Source: Acidimicrobiales bacterium (GTDB lineage Bacteria > Actinomycetota > Acidimicrobiia > Acidimicrobiales > Palsa-688). Taken from it: a stretch of 64,000 nucleotides of DNA. The notes beneath the pieces were generated by a model. That model saw only the letters and a list, made by a program, of their open reading frames with translations, was not told the origin of the DNA and did not search any database. A program made the position numbers and the translations under genes. The stretch covers positions 85,817-149,816 of the forward strand of contig DASUWA010000023.1 of assembly GCA_036378675.1 (NCBI GenBank), written 5' to 3'. This document shows positions 9,288 through 17,427 of this stretch, piece by piece; positions within the stretch are counted from its first letter, which is position 1, and each line of letters opens with the position of its first letter.

Positions 9288-10033
9288 CCGTTCCCGACCT
9301 CAGAGCAGATGGCAAGGTGGTGGTCGTTACCGGCGCCAGCAGGGGGCTGGGCCGGGCGATGGCCTTGGGTTTCGGTGAGGCGGGTGCGAGCGTTGTCGTG
9401 TCCAGCCGCAAGCAGGACCAGTGTGACGAGGTGGCGGCCGCGATAAAAGATCTGGGAGCTCAGGCAATCTCCGTACCCTGTCACGTCGGCGACTGGGAGC
9501 AGTGCGAAGCGCTGATAGAAGCGACGGTCGAAGAGTTCGGGCGCATCGACGTGTTGGTCAACAATGCCGGCATCGCGCCGGTTCCGCCTTCGTTTTCAGA
9601 GATCACCTCCGAGCTTTTCGACAAGACGATCGCCGTGAACCTCAAGGGTCCGTTGCGCTTGACCGCACTGGCTGCGGACCGGATGGAAGCCGGCGGTTCA
9701 ATAGTGAACATCAGCTCCAAGGCGGCCTTGTACCCGAGCACCTTCACTGCCGTTTACGCCGCAGCAAAGGCGGGGCTCAACGCGCTCACCAAAGCTGCAG
9801 CGCAGGAGCTCGGCCCACGCGGAATTCGGGTCAACGCGATCGTCTGCGGGACCTTCCACACCGACAGCTTCCACGTGTCAATGCCGACGGCGGAGATGCA
9901 AGAGAACATGGCGTCTCGGGTCGCTCTCCGGCGGGTCGCGGAGGCGGACGAGATCGTGGGCACCGCGCTGTTCCTCGCCAGTCCGGCGTCGTCCTACCTG
10001 ACCGGCGAGCTGATCGTGCTGGACGGAGGATAA
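9284..10033 (+). CDS. Short-chain dehydrogenase/reductase
   Basis: 249-residue classical SDR. It has the NAD(P)-binding TGASRGLG motif (about residues 17-24), NNAG, the catalytic Ser (NISSKAALYPS), YxxxK as YAAAKAG, and the C-terminal PASSYLTGELIVLDGG typical of 3-oxoacyl reductase and SDR families. It starts at the ATG overlapping the TetR stop. The likely reaction is oxidation of a 3-hydroxyacyl or cyclic alcohol intermediate with NAD(P). Part of the operon 5372-10924. Confidence 0.9.
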   Translation: MTVPDLRADGKVVVVTGASRGLGRAMALGFGEAGASVVVSSRKQDQCDEVAAAIKDLGAQAISVPCHVGDWEQCEALIEATVEEFGRIDVLVNNAGIAPVPPSFSEITSELFDKTIAVNLKGPLRLTALAADRMEAGGSIVNISSKAALYPSTFTAVYAAAKAGLNALTKAAAQELGPRGIRVNAIVCGTFHTDSFHVSMPTAEMQENMASRVALRRVAEADEIVGTALFLASPASSYLTGELIVLDGG

Positions 10034-10066
10034 ACGAGTGATTCGATCCAACGAGAGGAGCCCGAA

Positions 10067-10924
10067 GTGAATCAGCCGTCCGGTGGGGGAGTTATCGGAC
10101 CAGGCCGCGTCGCTGTCGTTACCGGAGCCGCCAGCGGGATCGGCCGAGCTCTGGCCGAGCTGCTGGCAACCGAGGGTTCATCGGTGGTTGTTGCGGACAT
10201 TGACGCCGATGGTGCCGAAACGGTGGCGGATGCCATCCGCAAGGCGGACGGTTCCGCGTTGGCTGTTCAAGCCGACGTCTCCGACCCCCGCTCGGTCGAT
10301 GCCCTCGCGGGCACGGCAGCCGAGCAATTTGGTGGCGTCGATTTGCTGTGCAACAACGCCGGGGTTTCGACCTTCAACCTCATTCAGGACCAGACCCTCG
10401 AGGACTGGAGCTGGGTGCTGAGCGTCAACCTGTGGGGGGTCATCCACGGCATTCACAGCTTCCTTCCGATCATGAGCCGGCAGGGTCGGCCCGGGCACAT
10501 CGTCAACACGGCATCGGTCGCCGGCCTGCTGAGCGGTGTGCCGTTCATAGGCCCGTATTCCGCGACCAAGGTTGCCGTTGTGTCGATCTCGGAGACCCTG
10601 AGCCAGGAGTTGGTGTTGGCCGGCATTCCGATCGGGGTGAGTGTGCTCTGTCCAAGCGCCACCGAGAGCCGGGTCATGGAGTCAGAGCGGAACCGGCCGT
10701 CGGCGTTAGGGACCGAGACCCGGACGGAGATGGCCGAATCGGTCCGCGTCGCGATCCGCGATTCGTTCACCGGGCCCGACGGCCAGCATCCGTCGCAGGT
10801 CGCACGCCGAGTGGTCGAAGCGGTTCGCGCCGGCGAGTTCTGGATCATCACCCACCCGACCGAACGGCCTCTGGTGGAGACCCGATTCGCCGGCATCTTG
10901 TCCGGCTACCCGGCTCCTAGCTGA
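10067..10924 (+). CDS. Short-chain dehydrogenase/reductase
   Basis: 285-residue classical SDR with TGAASGIG (about 23-30), CNNAG, the catalytic YSATKVA and an extended C-terminal region (ARRVVEAVRAGEFWIITHP) typical of the subfamily acting on larger lipid or steroid-like alcohols. GTG start at 10067 with GAGAGGAG about ten bases upstream. It is 33 bases after the previous SDR and is the last gene of the operon. About 270 bases follow before the protease; they hold only a short hairpin (AGCGGA/TCCGCT, 11021-11036) and AT-rich promoter-like sequence. Confidence 0.9.
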   Translation: MNQPSGGGVIGPGRVAVVTGAASGIGRALAELLATEGSSVVVADIDADGAETVADAIRKADGSALAVQADVSDPRSVDALAGTAAEQFGGVDLLCNNAGVSTFNLIQDQTLEDWSWVLSVNLWGVIHGIHSFLPIMSRQGRPGHIVNTASVAGLLSGVPFIGPYSATKVAVVSISETLSQELVLAGIPIGVSVLCPSATESRVMESERNRPSALGTETRTEMAESVRVAIRDSFTGPDGQHPSQVARRVVEAVRAGEFWIITHPTERPLVETRFAGILSGYPAPS

Positions 10925-11195
10925 CCGACAGCTTCGAGGGAGTCGAGGGTGGCGCTGGGACGCCCTTCGCGCCATAGAGGAAGTACTCAGCGAATCAGAT
11001 TGATGATCTCCGGCCCGATAAGCGGATAAATCCGCTGCTCACGGCTAGCTCTAAATGACTAGATAAGACGGAGCATCCGATTGATTAACTAAAAGAGGAT
11101 TGCGCAGAAATAGACGAATCCTTCTCGACAGAGAGAGGTTATTCGGCCACTCTGTGCGAGTCCGTTAGACACAAATGCATTGGGGCAGGGGTGCC

Positions 11196-12971
11196 ATGAA
11201 AGGTTTTAGGGGTAGGGGCGTGGGCTGGCAGCGCAGACGGTTCGGGCTGTCGTGGACTTTGAAGCTCGGCGTCGTGGTTGGAGTGGGCGCAGCTGGTCTG
11301 GCGACTCTTCCACCAGCATTCGCTGACACGGGTGCCACGGCCAGTGGCGCTGACGAGTCGGTGATCGTGGAGTTCGGGCCGAATGCCGGTAACGCTCTTG
11401 ACCTGATTCACGGAGTCGCGCGCGGCGCCTCCGTAACCCAGGTCTTCGACAGCATTCCCGCCGTGGCTATCAAGGCTCGCAAAGGCCTCGTCGATGCTTT
11501 GCAGGCGGCCGGCGCGTCTGTAATTCCGGACGAGCCGGTCAACTTCCAGAGCAAGAGCGGTGCCACGAGCTGTCCTTCTTTCTCTGGGACATCGTCGCCG
11601 AGCGGAATCTTTTCCCAGGACACAGGCGCCAACCTTTTGGCTGCGCAGGGCGATACCGGCCAAGGCGTCACGGTCGCCGTGCTCGATACGGGCATCGATG
11701 GTGCGTTGCCCGACTTCGCCGGGCGACTTGTCGGCGGGGTTGACCTAACCCCGGGCAACTCCCCTTTCACCGATGAGTTCGGGCACGGGACGTTTGTCGC
11801 CGGACTGGTTGCCGGCAACGGTGCATCTTCGAACGGCCAGTATCCCGGAGAAGCTCCGGGGGCAAACCTGGTCTCGATCAAGGTCGCCGGAGCCGATGGC
11901 CAGACCAGCATCTCGACCGTCGTATCTGGGATCCAGTGGGCGATCAAGAACCAAAAGAAGTACGGGATCAACATCCTTAATCTTTCGCTCGGAGCCGTGC
12001 CCACGGGACCGACTGCCACTGAGCCGATGGACCAGGCGATCGAGCAAGCGTGGCAGTCCGGCATAACGGTGGTTGTCGCCGCCGGAAACTCAGGACCCTC
12101 GGCAGGGACGATCACCAGTCCAGGGGACGATCCGCTCGCCATCACTGCGGGTGCTTACGCGGATAACAACTCGCCTTCGCCTTCCGATTGGTATGCCTGC
12201 CCGTTCTCGTCGGTCGGCCCGTCCCTGTACGACGGGTGGCTCAAGCCCGACCTGGTGGCCCCCGGCCGTTCGGTGATCAGCTTGCTAGCTCCCGGGTCCA
12301 CGATCGCCCAGGACTTCCCGCACGCACACGTCGGTACCGGGAACTTCGTTGGCTCGGGGACTTCGTTCTCGGCCGGGATCACGTCAGGAGCCGCAGCGTT
12401 GGTGCTTGCCCGCAACCCGGGGATCAGCCCGGACCAGGTCAAGGGGCGCCTCTTGGGCAACGCGATGCCGGGCGAGACCCAGGCTCCGTTGATTGAAGGG
12501 CACGGATTCCTGAACGCCTACTACGCGGCCATCAGCCCGAGCCTGACGTACAGCCAAACCGCTGCAGCCGCGGCGGAGACGAGCAATCCACCTAGCACAA
12601 TCAACCTCGGAACAAGCTGGTCGCCGTCAAGCTGGAATCAGGCGAACTGGACCGGTTCGTCGTGGACGGGGGCTGCTTGGAATGGCTCCTCATGGACCGG
12701 GGCCACGTGGAATGGCTCCTCCTGGACAGGATCCAGCTGGACCGGATCGTCGTGGACTGGTTCTTCGTGGACCGGATCTGCGTGGACCGGCTCCGCTTGG
12801 ACGGGCTCTGCCTGGACCGGCTCGGCGTGGACAGGGTCGTCGTGGACAGGGTCCTCGTGGACTGGGTCGTCGTGGACTGGGTCGTCGTGGACTGGTTCTT
12901 CGTGGACAGGGTCGTCGTGGACGGGGTCGTCGTGGACAGGATCGTCATGGACCGACTTCCTGTGGACCTGA
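11196..12971 (+). CDS. Secreted subtilisin-like S8 protease with Trp pentapeptide-repeat tail
   Basis: 591-residue extracellular serine protease. A signal peptide (basic start, hydrophobic core about 21-38, cleavage likely after AFA at 43) is followed by an inhibitor-like propeptide and the S8 domain. The catalytic triad is Asp164 (AVLDTGIDG), His197 (GHGTFVAG) and Ser390 (GTSFSAGI), with Asn298 as oxyanion residue. The C-terminal 115 residues (about 476-590) are a pentapeptide array [S/A]-[S/A]-W-[T/N]-G with a Trp at every fifth position. I chose ATG 11196 over an in-frame ATG at 11175 because it gives a proper signal-peptide start. A membrane c-di-GMP protein follows after 25 bases. Confidence 0.93.
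   Translation: MKGFRGRGVGWQRRRFGLSWTLKLGVVVGVGAAGLATLPPAFADTGATASGADESVIVEFGPNAGNALDLIHGVARGASVTQVFDSIPAVAIKARKGLVDALQAAGASVIPDEPVNFQSKSGATSCPSFSGTSSPSGIFSQDTGANLLAAQGDTGQGVTVAVLDTGIDGALPDFAGRLVGGVDLTPGNSPFTDEFGHGTFVAGLVAGNGASSNGQYPGEAPGANLVSIKVAGADGQTSISTVVSGIQWAIKNQKKYGINILNLSLGAVPTGPTATEPMDQAIEQAWQSGITVVVAAGNSGPSAGTITSPGDDPLAITAGAYADNNSPSPSDWYACPFSSVGPSLYDGWLKPDLVAPGRSVISLLAPGSTIAQDFPHAHVGTGNFVGSGTSFSAGITSGAAALVLARNPGISPDQVKGRLLGNAMPGETQAPLIEGHGFLNAYYAAISPSLTYSQTAAAAAETSNPPSTINLGTSWSPSSWNQANWTGSSWTGAAWNGSSWTGATWNGSSWTGSSWTGSSWTGSSWTGSAWTGSAWTGSAWTGSAWTGSSWTGSSWTGSSWTGSSWTGSSWTGSSWTGSSWTGSSWTDFLWT
12616..12967 (+). repeat. 15-bp in-phase tandem repeat encoding the Trp pentapeptide array
   Basis: About 23 copies of a degenerate 15-bp unit, roughly TGGACNGGNTCNTCG, keep the protease frame and place a TGG codon every 15 bases from 12618 to 12963. 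Synonymous positions vary between copies, so the peptide is conserved more strictly than the DNA. This suggests selection on the protein rather than a recent slippage expansion, although the last dozen copies are nearly identical. Confidence 0.93.
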
Positions 12972-12996
12972 GCGGCCAGCCAGGCGAGCCGGCGGG

Positions 12997-15738
12997 ATGC
13001 GTAACCCAGTAACGCCGGCCGAGTCCGGCCGCGGGCCCGCCTGGGACTCCGCGGCAGTTCCCACTCGAGACCTTTCGGTCGGCCGATTCTCGACGAAAAG
13101 CCCCGAAGACTCTGGGCGTCGGGTGAAGCCCACTAAGGATCCGTCACTCCACCGTGTGTGGATTCTCTCCACTCTGCTGGCCGGGGTCGCCGTCTCGATG
13201 GGGTTCGCCGCCGCAAGGCAGCCCGCGGCGGCGCATCCTCCGTTCCACGTTGCGTGGTGGGCCTTCGTGCCGGCAGTCATGGCTGCCGAAGGTCTCATGT
13301 TCCATGTCGAGCGAAAGGCGCAGACGCACTCATTCAATTTGAGCGAGATACCGCTCGTCGTCGGATTCTTCTTCGCTTCTCCGTGGGGTTTGATCGCTGG
13401 GCGGCTGGTAGGACATCTTGCCTACCGCGTCTTTGTCCGTCGTCAAGCCGTGGTCAAGGCGACGTTCAACCTGGCGTGCTTCGCCGCGGAGAGCGCCGCA
13501 GCGATCTTCGTTTTTCGGGTCATTGGTGCCTCGTCCAACCCGCTATCTGCACGCTCGTGGGCAGCGATTCTCGTTGCGGTCACAGTCGGAGACTTCATCA
13601 GCATGGCCTCCGTTTCGGCGGTGATCAGGTGGACCGGCGGCGACCCGGATATCAGCTCGGTTCTGGTCACCGGGATACTCACTGCCGGTGTGAACACAGG
13701 TCTTTCGATTGTGACCGTGATCGTGCTGTGGACCAGTCCCTGGGCGTTAGTGATCGTGTCCTTGTTGATCATCAGCTTCGCGGTGATCTATAGGCGTCAT
13801 CTGGCGCTCAAGCAGCGGCACTCGAGCCTGCAGCGGATCTACGGGTTCAGTCAGCTGATCGGCGCGTCGCTCAAGGCGCGAGCGGTGACCGAAGAGGTTC
13901 TTGCAGAAGCCCGTAAGCTGCTTCGGGCGGCTGTCGCCGAGATCGTCTTGCTTGATGACCGAAGTGGCAAGTGCAGCTATCGGCTGAGCAGCCGCGAGGG
14001 ATCGCTCTCCGACGATCACAGTGAAGCCTTAGTCCCGAAGCTCGAAGGTGAGCCGGTGTGGCGGCGAGTGGTGGACGAACAGATCCCGGTCGCTATTCCT
14101 CGTGGAAGCCGTGACCCGGGCCACTTGTCGTACCTGGCTCGGGTGCGCGTCGCGGACTGTATGGTCGCTCCTCTGGTGTCAGAGGGCAAGGTCGTCGGCA
14201 CGATCATGGTTGCGGACCGGATGAGCAACGTCACGACGTTCGACGATAGCGACCTCCAGATCTTCGCCACCGTCGCGAACCATGCGAGCGTCGCCTTCGA
14301 GAATGGCCGCCTCGTGGATCAGCTTCGCAAAGAGGCCGCCGATCGACAGCATGAGGCCCTTCACGACTCTCTCACCGGATTGCCGAACCGGATGCTCTTC
14401 GCGCAGCGGCTGAGCGACCTCGCCGCGTCCGCCCGCTCGGAGGGCGAGGGTGTGGCCAGCGTCATGCTTATCGACCTCGACCGCTTCAAAGAGGTCAACG
14501 ACACACTGGGGCACCACAACGGGGACATCCTGCTCCAGCACGTGGCCCGTCGGCTGGGCACGGCGTTGCGCAGCTGTGACACCGTGGCTCGGCTCGGGGG
14601 TGACGAGTTCGCAATCTTGCTCCCTGAACAAGGTGATGCCGAGGAAGTGGTGCGGGTGGCGCAACGGATCGTCGAATTGCTCCACGAGCCGTTCCAACTG
14701 GAAGGTCTCGCTGTTGCCGTAGGTGCGAGCATCGGCGTTGCCATGTTCCCTGAGCACGGCGACGACGCCACCGTCCTTCTGCAAAGAGCCGACGTGGCGA
14801 TGTACGAAGCAAAGGGTGGCGACACCCGCGTCGTGATGTACTCGCCCGAGCGTGACGAGAACAGCCGTGCCCGCTTGACGATGGCCACCGAGCTTCGCCA
14901 GGCGATCGCAGAGGACCAGCTAGAGGTGTTCTATCAGCCGAAAGCCCGGGTGCGAGATGGTCTGATCACAGGTGCCGAGGCGTTGGTCCGGTGGCGCCAT
15001 CCTGAGCGCGGGCTGTTAAGCCCAGCGGAATTCATCAACGTTTCCGAGCAGACCGGTCTGATAACGCCGCTCACCATGTTCGTGCTCAAAACGGCCCTTA
15101 AGAAGTGCCACGAGTGGAACGCCGCCGGGCGCGACATCGGCATTTCTGTCAACCTCGCGGTTCGCAGCTTGCTGGACCTTGAGCTGCCGAACCAGATCGA
15201 GTCCATCCTGCATGAGATTGGAATTCCCAGTCACCGTCTCACGCTCGAGATCACCGAGTCCAGCGTCATGGCCGACCCGCCCAGGACGATCAGCGTGCTG
15301 GATCGATTGGCTCGCGCCGGCATCAAGCTGTCCGTCGATGACTTCGGGACCGGCTATTCGTCACTGTCGTACCTGCGGCGGCTGCCGGTGAACGAGGTGA
15401 AGATCGACCGGTCGTTCATTTTGCGCGTCGCATCCGACCCGAGTGATGCAGCGATCGTTCGTTCCATAATCGAGCTCAGCCACAATCTCGGCCTGGGAAC
15501 TGTGGCGGAAGGCGTAGAAGACCGCGTTTCGTGGGACCGGCTCCGGGAAATGGGCTGTGACGAAGTCCAGGGTTACTTTCTAGCCAGACCGCTGACCGCC
15601 GAGAACATGAGCGCCTGGCTCGACACTTTCAACGACGACGCGGTTCTTCCGCCCCTGCGGCTCCTTCCAGACCCTCAACGGGCGGGTAAATCACCTGACG
15701 AGGCGACCGCTCTGATCCGCGGCGGGAAGGCCGGATAG
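12997..15738 (+). CDS. Membrane-bound GGDEF-EAL cyclic-di-GMP signalling protein
   Basis: 913-residue bifunctional sensor. A hydrophobic N-terminal region with about seven membrane helices (about 50-265) is followed by a GAF-like domain (about 280-430), GGDEF and EAL domains. The cyclase signature GGDEF is intact at 534-538, with a product-inhibition I-site RSCD at 525-528. The phosphodiesterase signature EAL is at 661-663 and DDFGTGYSS is present, so both activities look possible. ATG 12997 is chosen because the upstream open frame only reads the protease repeats out of phase; GTG 13123 is an alternative. The 25-base gap to the protease suggests co-transcription. Confidence 0.92.
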   Translation: MRNPVTPAESGRGPAWDSAAVPTRDLSVGRFSTKSPEDSGRRVKPTKDPSLHRVWILSTLLAGVAVSMGFAAARQPAAAHPPFHVAWWAFVPAVMAAEGLMFHVERKAQTHSFNLSEIPLVVGFFFASPWGLIAGRLVGHLAYRVFVRRQAVVKATFNLACFAAESAAAIFVFRVIGASSNPLSARSWAAILVAVTVGDFISMASVSAVIRWTGGDPDISSVLVTGILTAGVNTGLSIVTVIVLWTSPWALVIVSLLIISFAVIYRRHLALKQRHSSLQRIYGFSQLIGASLKARAVTEEVLAEARKLLRAAVAEIVLLDDRSGKCSYRLSSREGSLSDDHSEALVPKLEGEPVWRRVVDEQIPVAIPRGSRDPGHLSYLARVRVADCMVAPLVSEGKVVGTIMVADRMSNVTTFDDSDLQIFATVANHASVAFENGRLVDQLRKEAADRQHEALHDSLTGLPNRMLFAQRLSDLAASARSEGEGVASVMLIDLDRFKEVNDTLGHHNGDILLQHVARRLGTALRSCDTVARLGGDEFAILLPEQGDAEEVVRVAQRIVELLHEPFQLEGLAVAVGASIGVAMFPEHGDDATVLLQRADVAMYEAKGGDTRVVMYSPERDENSRARLTMATELRQAIAEDQLEVFYQPKARVRDGLITGAEALVRWRHPERGLLSPAEFINVSEQTGLITPLTMFVLKTALKKCHEWNAAGRDIGISVNLAVRSLLDLELPNQIESILHEIGIPSHRLTLEITESSVMADPPRTISVLDRLARAGIKLSVDDFGTGYSSLSYLRRLPVNEVKIDRSFILRVASDPSDAAIVRSIIELSHNLGLGTVAEGVEDRVSWDRLREMGCDEVQGYFLARPLTAENMSAWLDTFNDDAVLPPLRLLPDPQRAGKSPDEATALIRGGKAG

Positions 15739-15764
15739 CACCGCGCAGCGTCCGACCGTTGGCT

Positions 15765-16292
15765 TTACGGCTGCTCCCTCGCTTGGTAGACCTGATCCCC
15801 GAACGCATCCAGAGCCTCGCCGCACTCCTTGAGACGCCGTTCGGCTAAGACCCCGGCGGGAGCGCTAAACAGGTCACGCGCCCGGATCTGGCGGTACCAC
15901 CGCCGCAGACGATCCAGGCTTTGTTCTTCCTCGTCCAACTCGGCCAAGGTCAGCTTGCCTTTACGTACCTCGTCGACGAGTTCGGCTTCGTACTTGTCGC
16001 AGTCAGCGAGGAACTCCGACCACTCCGCCTCGCGCTGCTCAGTGAACAGTGCTTCGAGTTGGGCCACGCTGGCGTCATCATCTCCAACAGCCAGGACCAC
16101 GGGGTGCCCGCCGGCTACGTCAATGGTCCGGACGACCTGATCGAAACCCTCGTCGAAGCCCTCACCTGTCGGCAGAGCCCAGGTCCCCTGCTGTAGGGAA
16201 ACCGCGCCGAGGCGGCGCAGCTCGCGCCATGCCGCCACCCGGTGCCGGGACGGTTCGCTCGGAAGGCGGTAGGTGATGAGCCGCCAGGACAG
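15765..16292 (-). CDS. ChrB N-terminal-domain protein (probable CTG start)
   Basis: 175-residue protein of the ChrB-N family, found in chromate-resistance regulators and related proteins. The hallmark N-terminus WRLITYRLPSEPSRHRVAAW, then RELRRLGAVSLQQGTWALP, is only complete if translation begins at a CTG at 16292. The first ordinary start (GTG at 16238) would remove the first beta strand. A perfect AGGAGG lies seven bases before the CTG, and no ATG, GTG or TTG is in frame upstream. The C-terminal ChrB domain of full-length ChrB (~300 residues) is absent, and no chrA transporter is nearby, so a role in chromate resistance is not established. Confidence 0.85.
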   Translation of the reverse strand: MSWRLITYRLPSEPSRHRVAAWRELRRLGAVSLQQGTWALPTGEGFDEGFDQVVRTIDVAGGHPVVLAVGDDDASVAQLEALFTEQREAEWSEFLADCDKYEAELVDEVRKGKLTLAELDEEEQSLDRLRRWYRQIRARDLFSAPAGVLAERRLKECGEALDAFGDQVYQAREQP

Positions 16293-16299
16293 GGAACCA

Positions 16300-16305
16300 C
16301 CTCCT
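16300..16305 (-). promoter_or_regulatory. Shine-Dalgarno AGGAGG supporting a CTG start
   Basis: Perfect anti-16S complement seven bases upstream of the CTG at 16292. It is the best-spaced ribosome-binding site for the ChrB-like gene and decides in favour of the non-standard start. Confidence 0.75.
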
Positions 16306-16418
16306 GAGATCCCTCGGGCGTTTCGGCCGACAGTGTAACGTGTGCTACTTCGAGACCCGTATCATCCGAGCGCCGAGTGGCGCCGCACCTCTGCCCGAAC
16401 CCCCGAGGATTTTGCCCC

Positions 16419-17396
16419 GTGTCGTATTTGCAGGCCATCGTCATCGCCGTTCTCCAAGGCGTGACCGAACTGTTCCCGATCTCGAGCCTGGGGCACTCGG
16501 TGCTCGTCCCCGCGTGGATCGGCGGCAGCTGGCACACCCTGGTAACCCAATCATCACAAGCGAGCAGCGAGAAGTCCTTCTATCTCGCTTACATCGTCGC
16601 CCTGCACTGCGCCACTGCATTCGCGCTTCTGTGGTACTTCCGAGCCGACTGGTTCCGGATAATACGAGGCTTCATTCAGAGCCTCGGCCGATCCATGCGG
16701 CAACGGCAACTGATCATCGAGGGCCGTGATGAGCGACTGGCCTGGATGATCGTCTTCGCGACCATTCCCGTCGGCCTCACCGGGATACTTCTAGAGCACA
16801 CCTTCCGGACGGTTTTCGCCAAGCCGGTAGCTGCAGCGGCGTTCCTATTCATCAACGGCCTGATTCTCGTTGCCGGTGAACGCATGCGGCGACACCAGCC
16901 GGCCTCACGGCCGGCGGATAGTTCAGCGATCGACCACAACGGCCGAGCTGACAGAGACTCTCGGTCGGGCGGCCGGCAGCGTTCGGAGATACAGGCGGCC
17001 CGTGAAGCAGACGCCCGGCTTGCCAACCTGTCACTCAGGGAGGCTCTCTATATCGGCTCTCTGCAGATCGGGGCCCTCTTCGCTGGCATCAGCCGTTCAG
17101 GAATCACGATGGTCGGCGGTCTGTGGCGGGGCCTCGACCATGAGGACGCTGCGCGCTTTGGGTTCCTCTTAGCCACCCCGGTTATCTTCGCCGCAGGTGT
17201 GCTCAAACTCCCCTCACTCGCCGGCTCTGCCGGCGCGCACATCCACGGCCAAGTCGCAGTCGGAGTAATCGTCGCAGGAATCGCCGCCTACTTCTCTGTC
17301 AGATTCCTCATGCGGTACTTCCAGACCCGCACCCTCACGCCGTTCGCGATCTACTGCCTGATCTTCGGAGCGGCCAGCTTCTTCCGATTCGTCTGA
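16419..17396 (+). CDS. uppP: Undecaprenyl-diphosphatase (BacA/UppP)
   Basis: 325-residue polytopic membrane enzyme that dephosphorylates undecaprenyl diphosphate to recycle the lipid carrier of cell-wall synthesis; it also confers bacitracin tolerance. Both family motifs are present: LQGVTELFPISSLGHSVLV near the N-terminus and GISRSGITMVGGLWRGL with DAARFGFLLATPVI near residue 220. About 50 polar, Arg-rich residues (about 150-200) are inserted between the two halves, an extension seen in some actinobacterial members. GTG 16419 is chosen because the family begins at SYLQAIVIAVLQG; the longer frame from 16377 adds an unlike peptide. Confidence 0.95.
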   Translation: MSYLQAIVIAVLQGVTELFPISSLGHSVLVPAWIGGSWHTLVTQSSQASSEKSFYLAYIVALHCATAFALLWYFRADWFRIIRGFIQSLGRSMRQRQLIIEGRDERLAWMIVFATIPVGLTGILLEHTFRTVFAKPVAAAAFLFINGLILVAGERMRRHQPASRPADSSAIDHNGRADRDSRSGGRQRSEIQAAREADARLANLSLREALYIGSLQIGALFAGISRSGITMVGGLWRGLDHEDAARFGFLLATPVIFAAGVLKLPSLAGSAGAHIHGQVAVGVIVAGIAAYFSVRFLMRYFQTRTLTPFAIYCLIFGAASFFRFV

Positions 17397-17427
17397 GCCG
17401 CTGGGGCGCAACCGAGAGATCGTGATA

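Noticed and set aside
10925..11195. Cyclic-di-GMP or other riboswitch before the protease
   Set aside because: Only a 6-bp hairpin (11021-11036) and AT-rich sequence are present; no conserved aptamer core was recognised.
12616..12967. CRISPR-like or minisatellite array
   Set aside because: The unit is 15 bp without spacers, keeps the protease frame and conserves the peptide more than the DNA.
12601..13012. Several long open frames on both strands in the repeat tail of the protease, and an upstream extension of the GGDEF gene to 12682
   Set aside because: They come from the 15-bp period, which keeps all frames free of stops; their peptides are low-complexity shadows.
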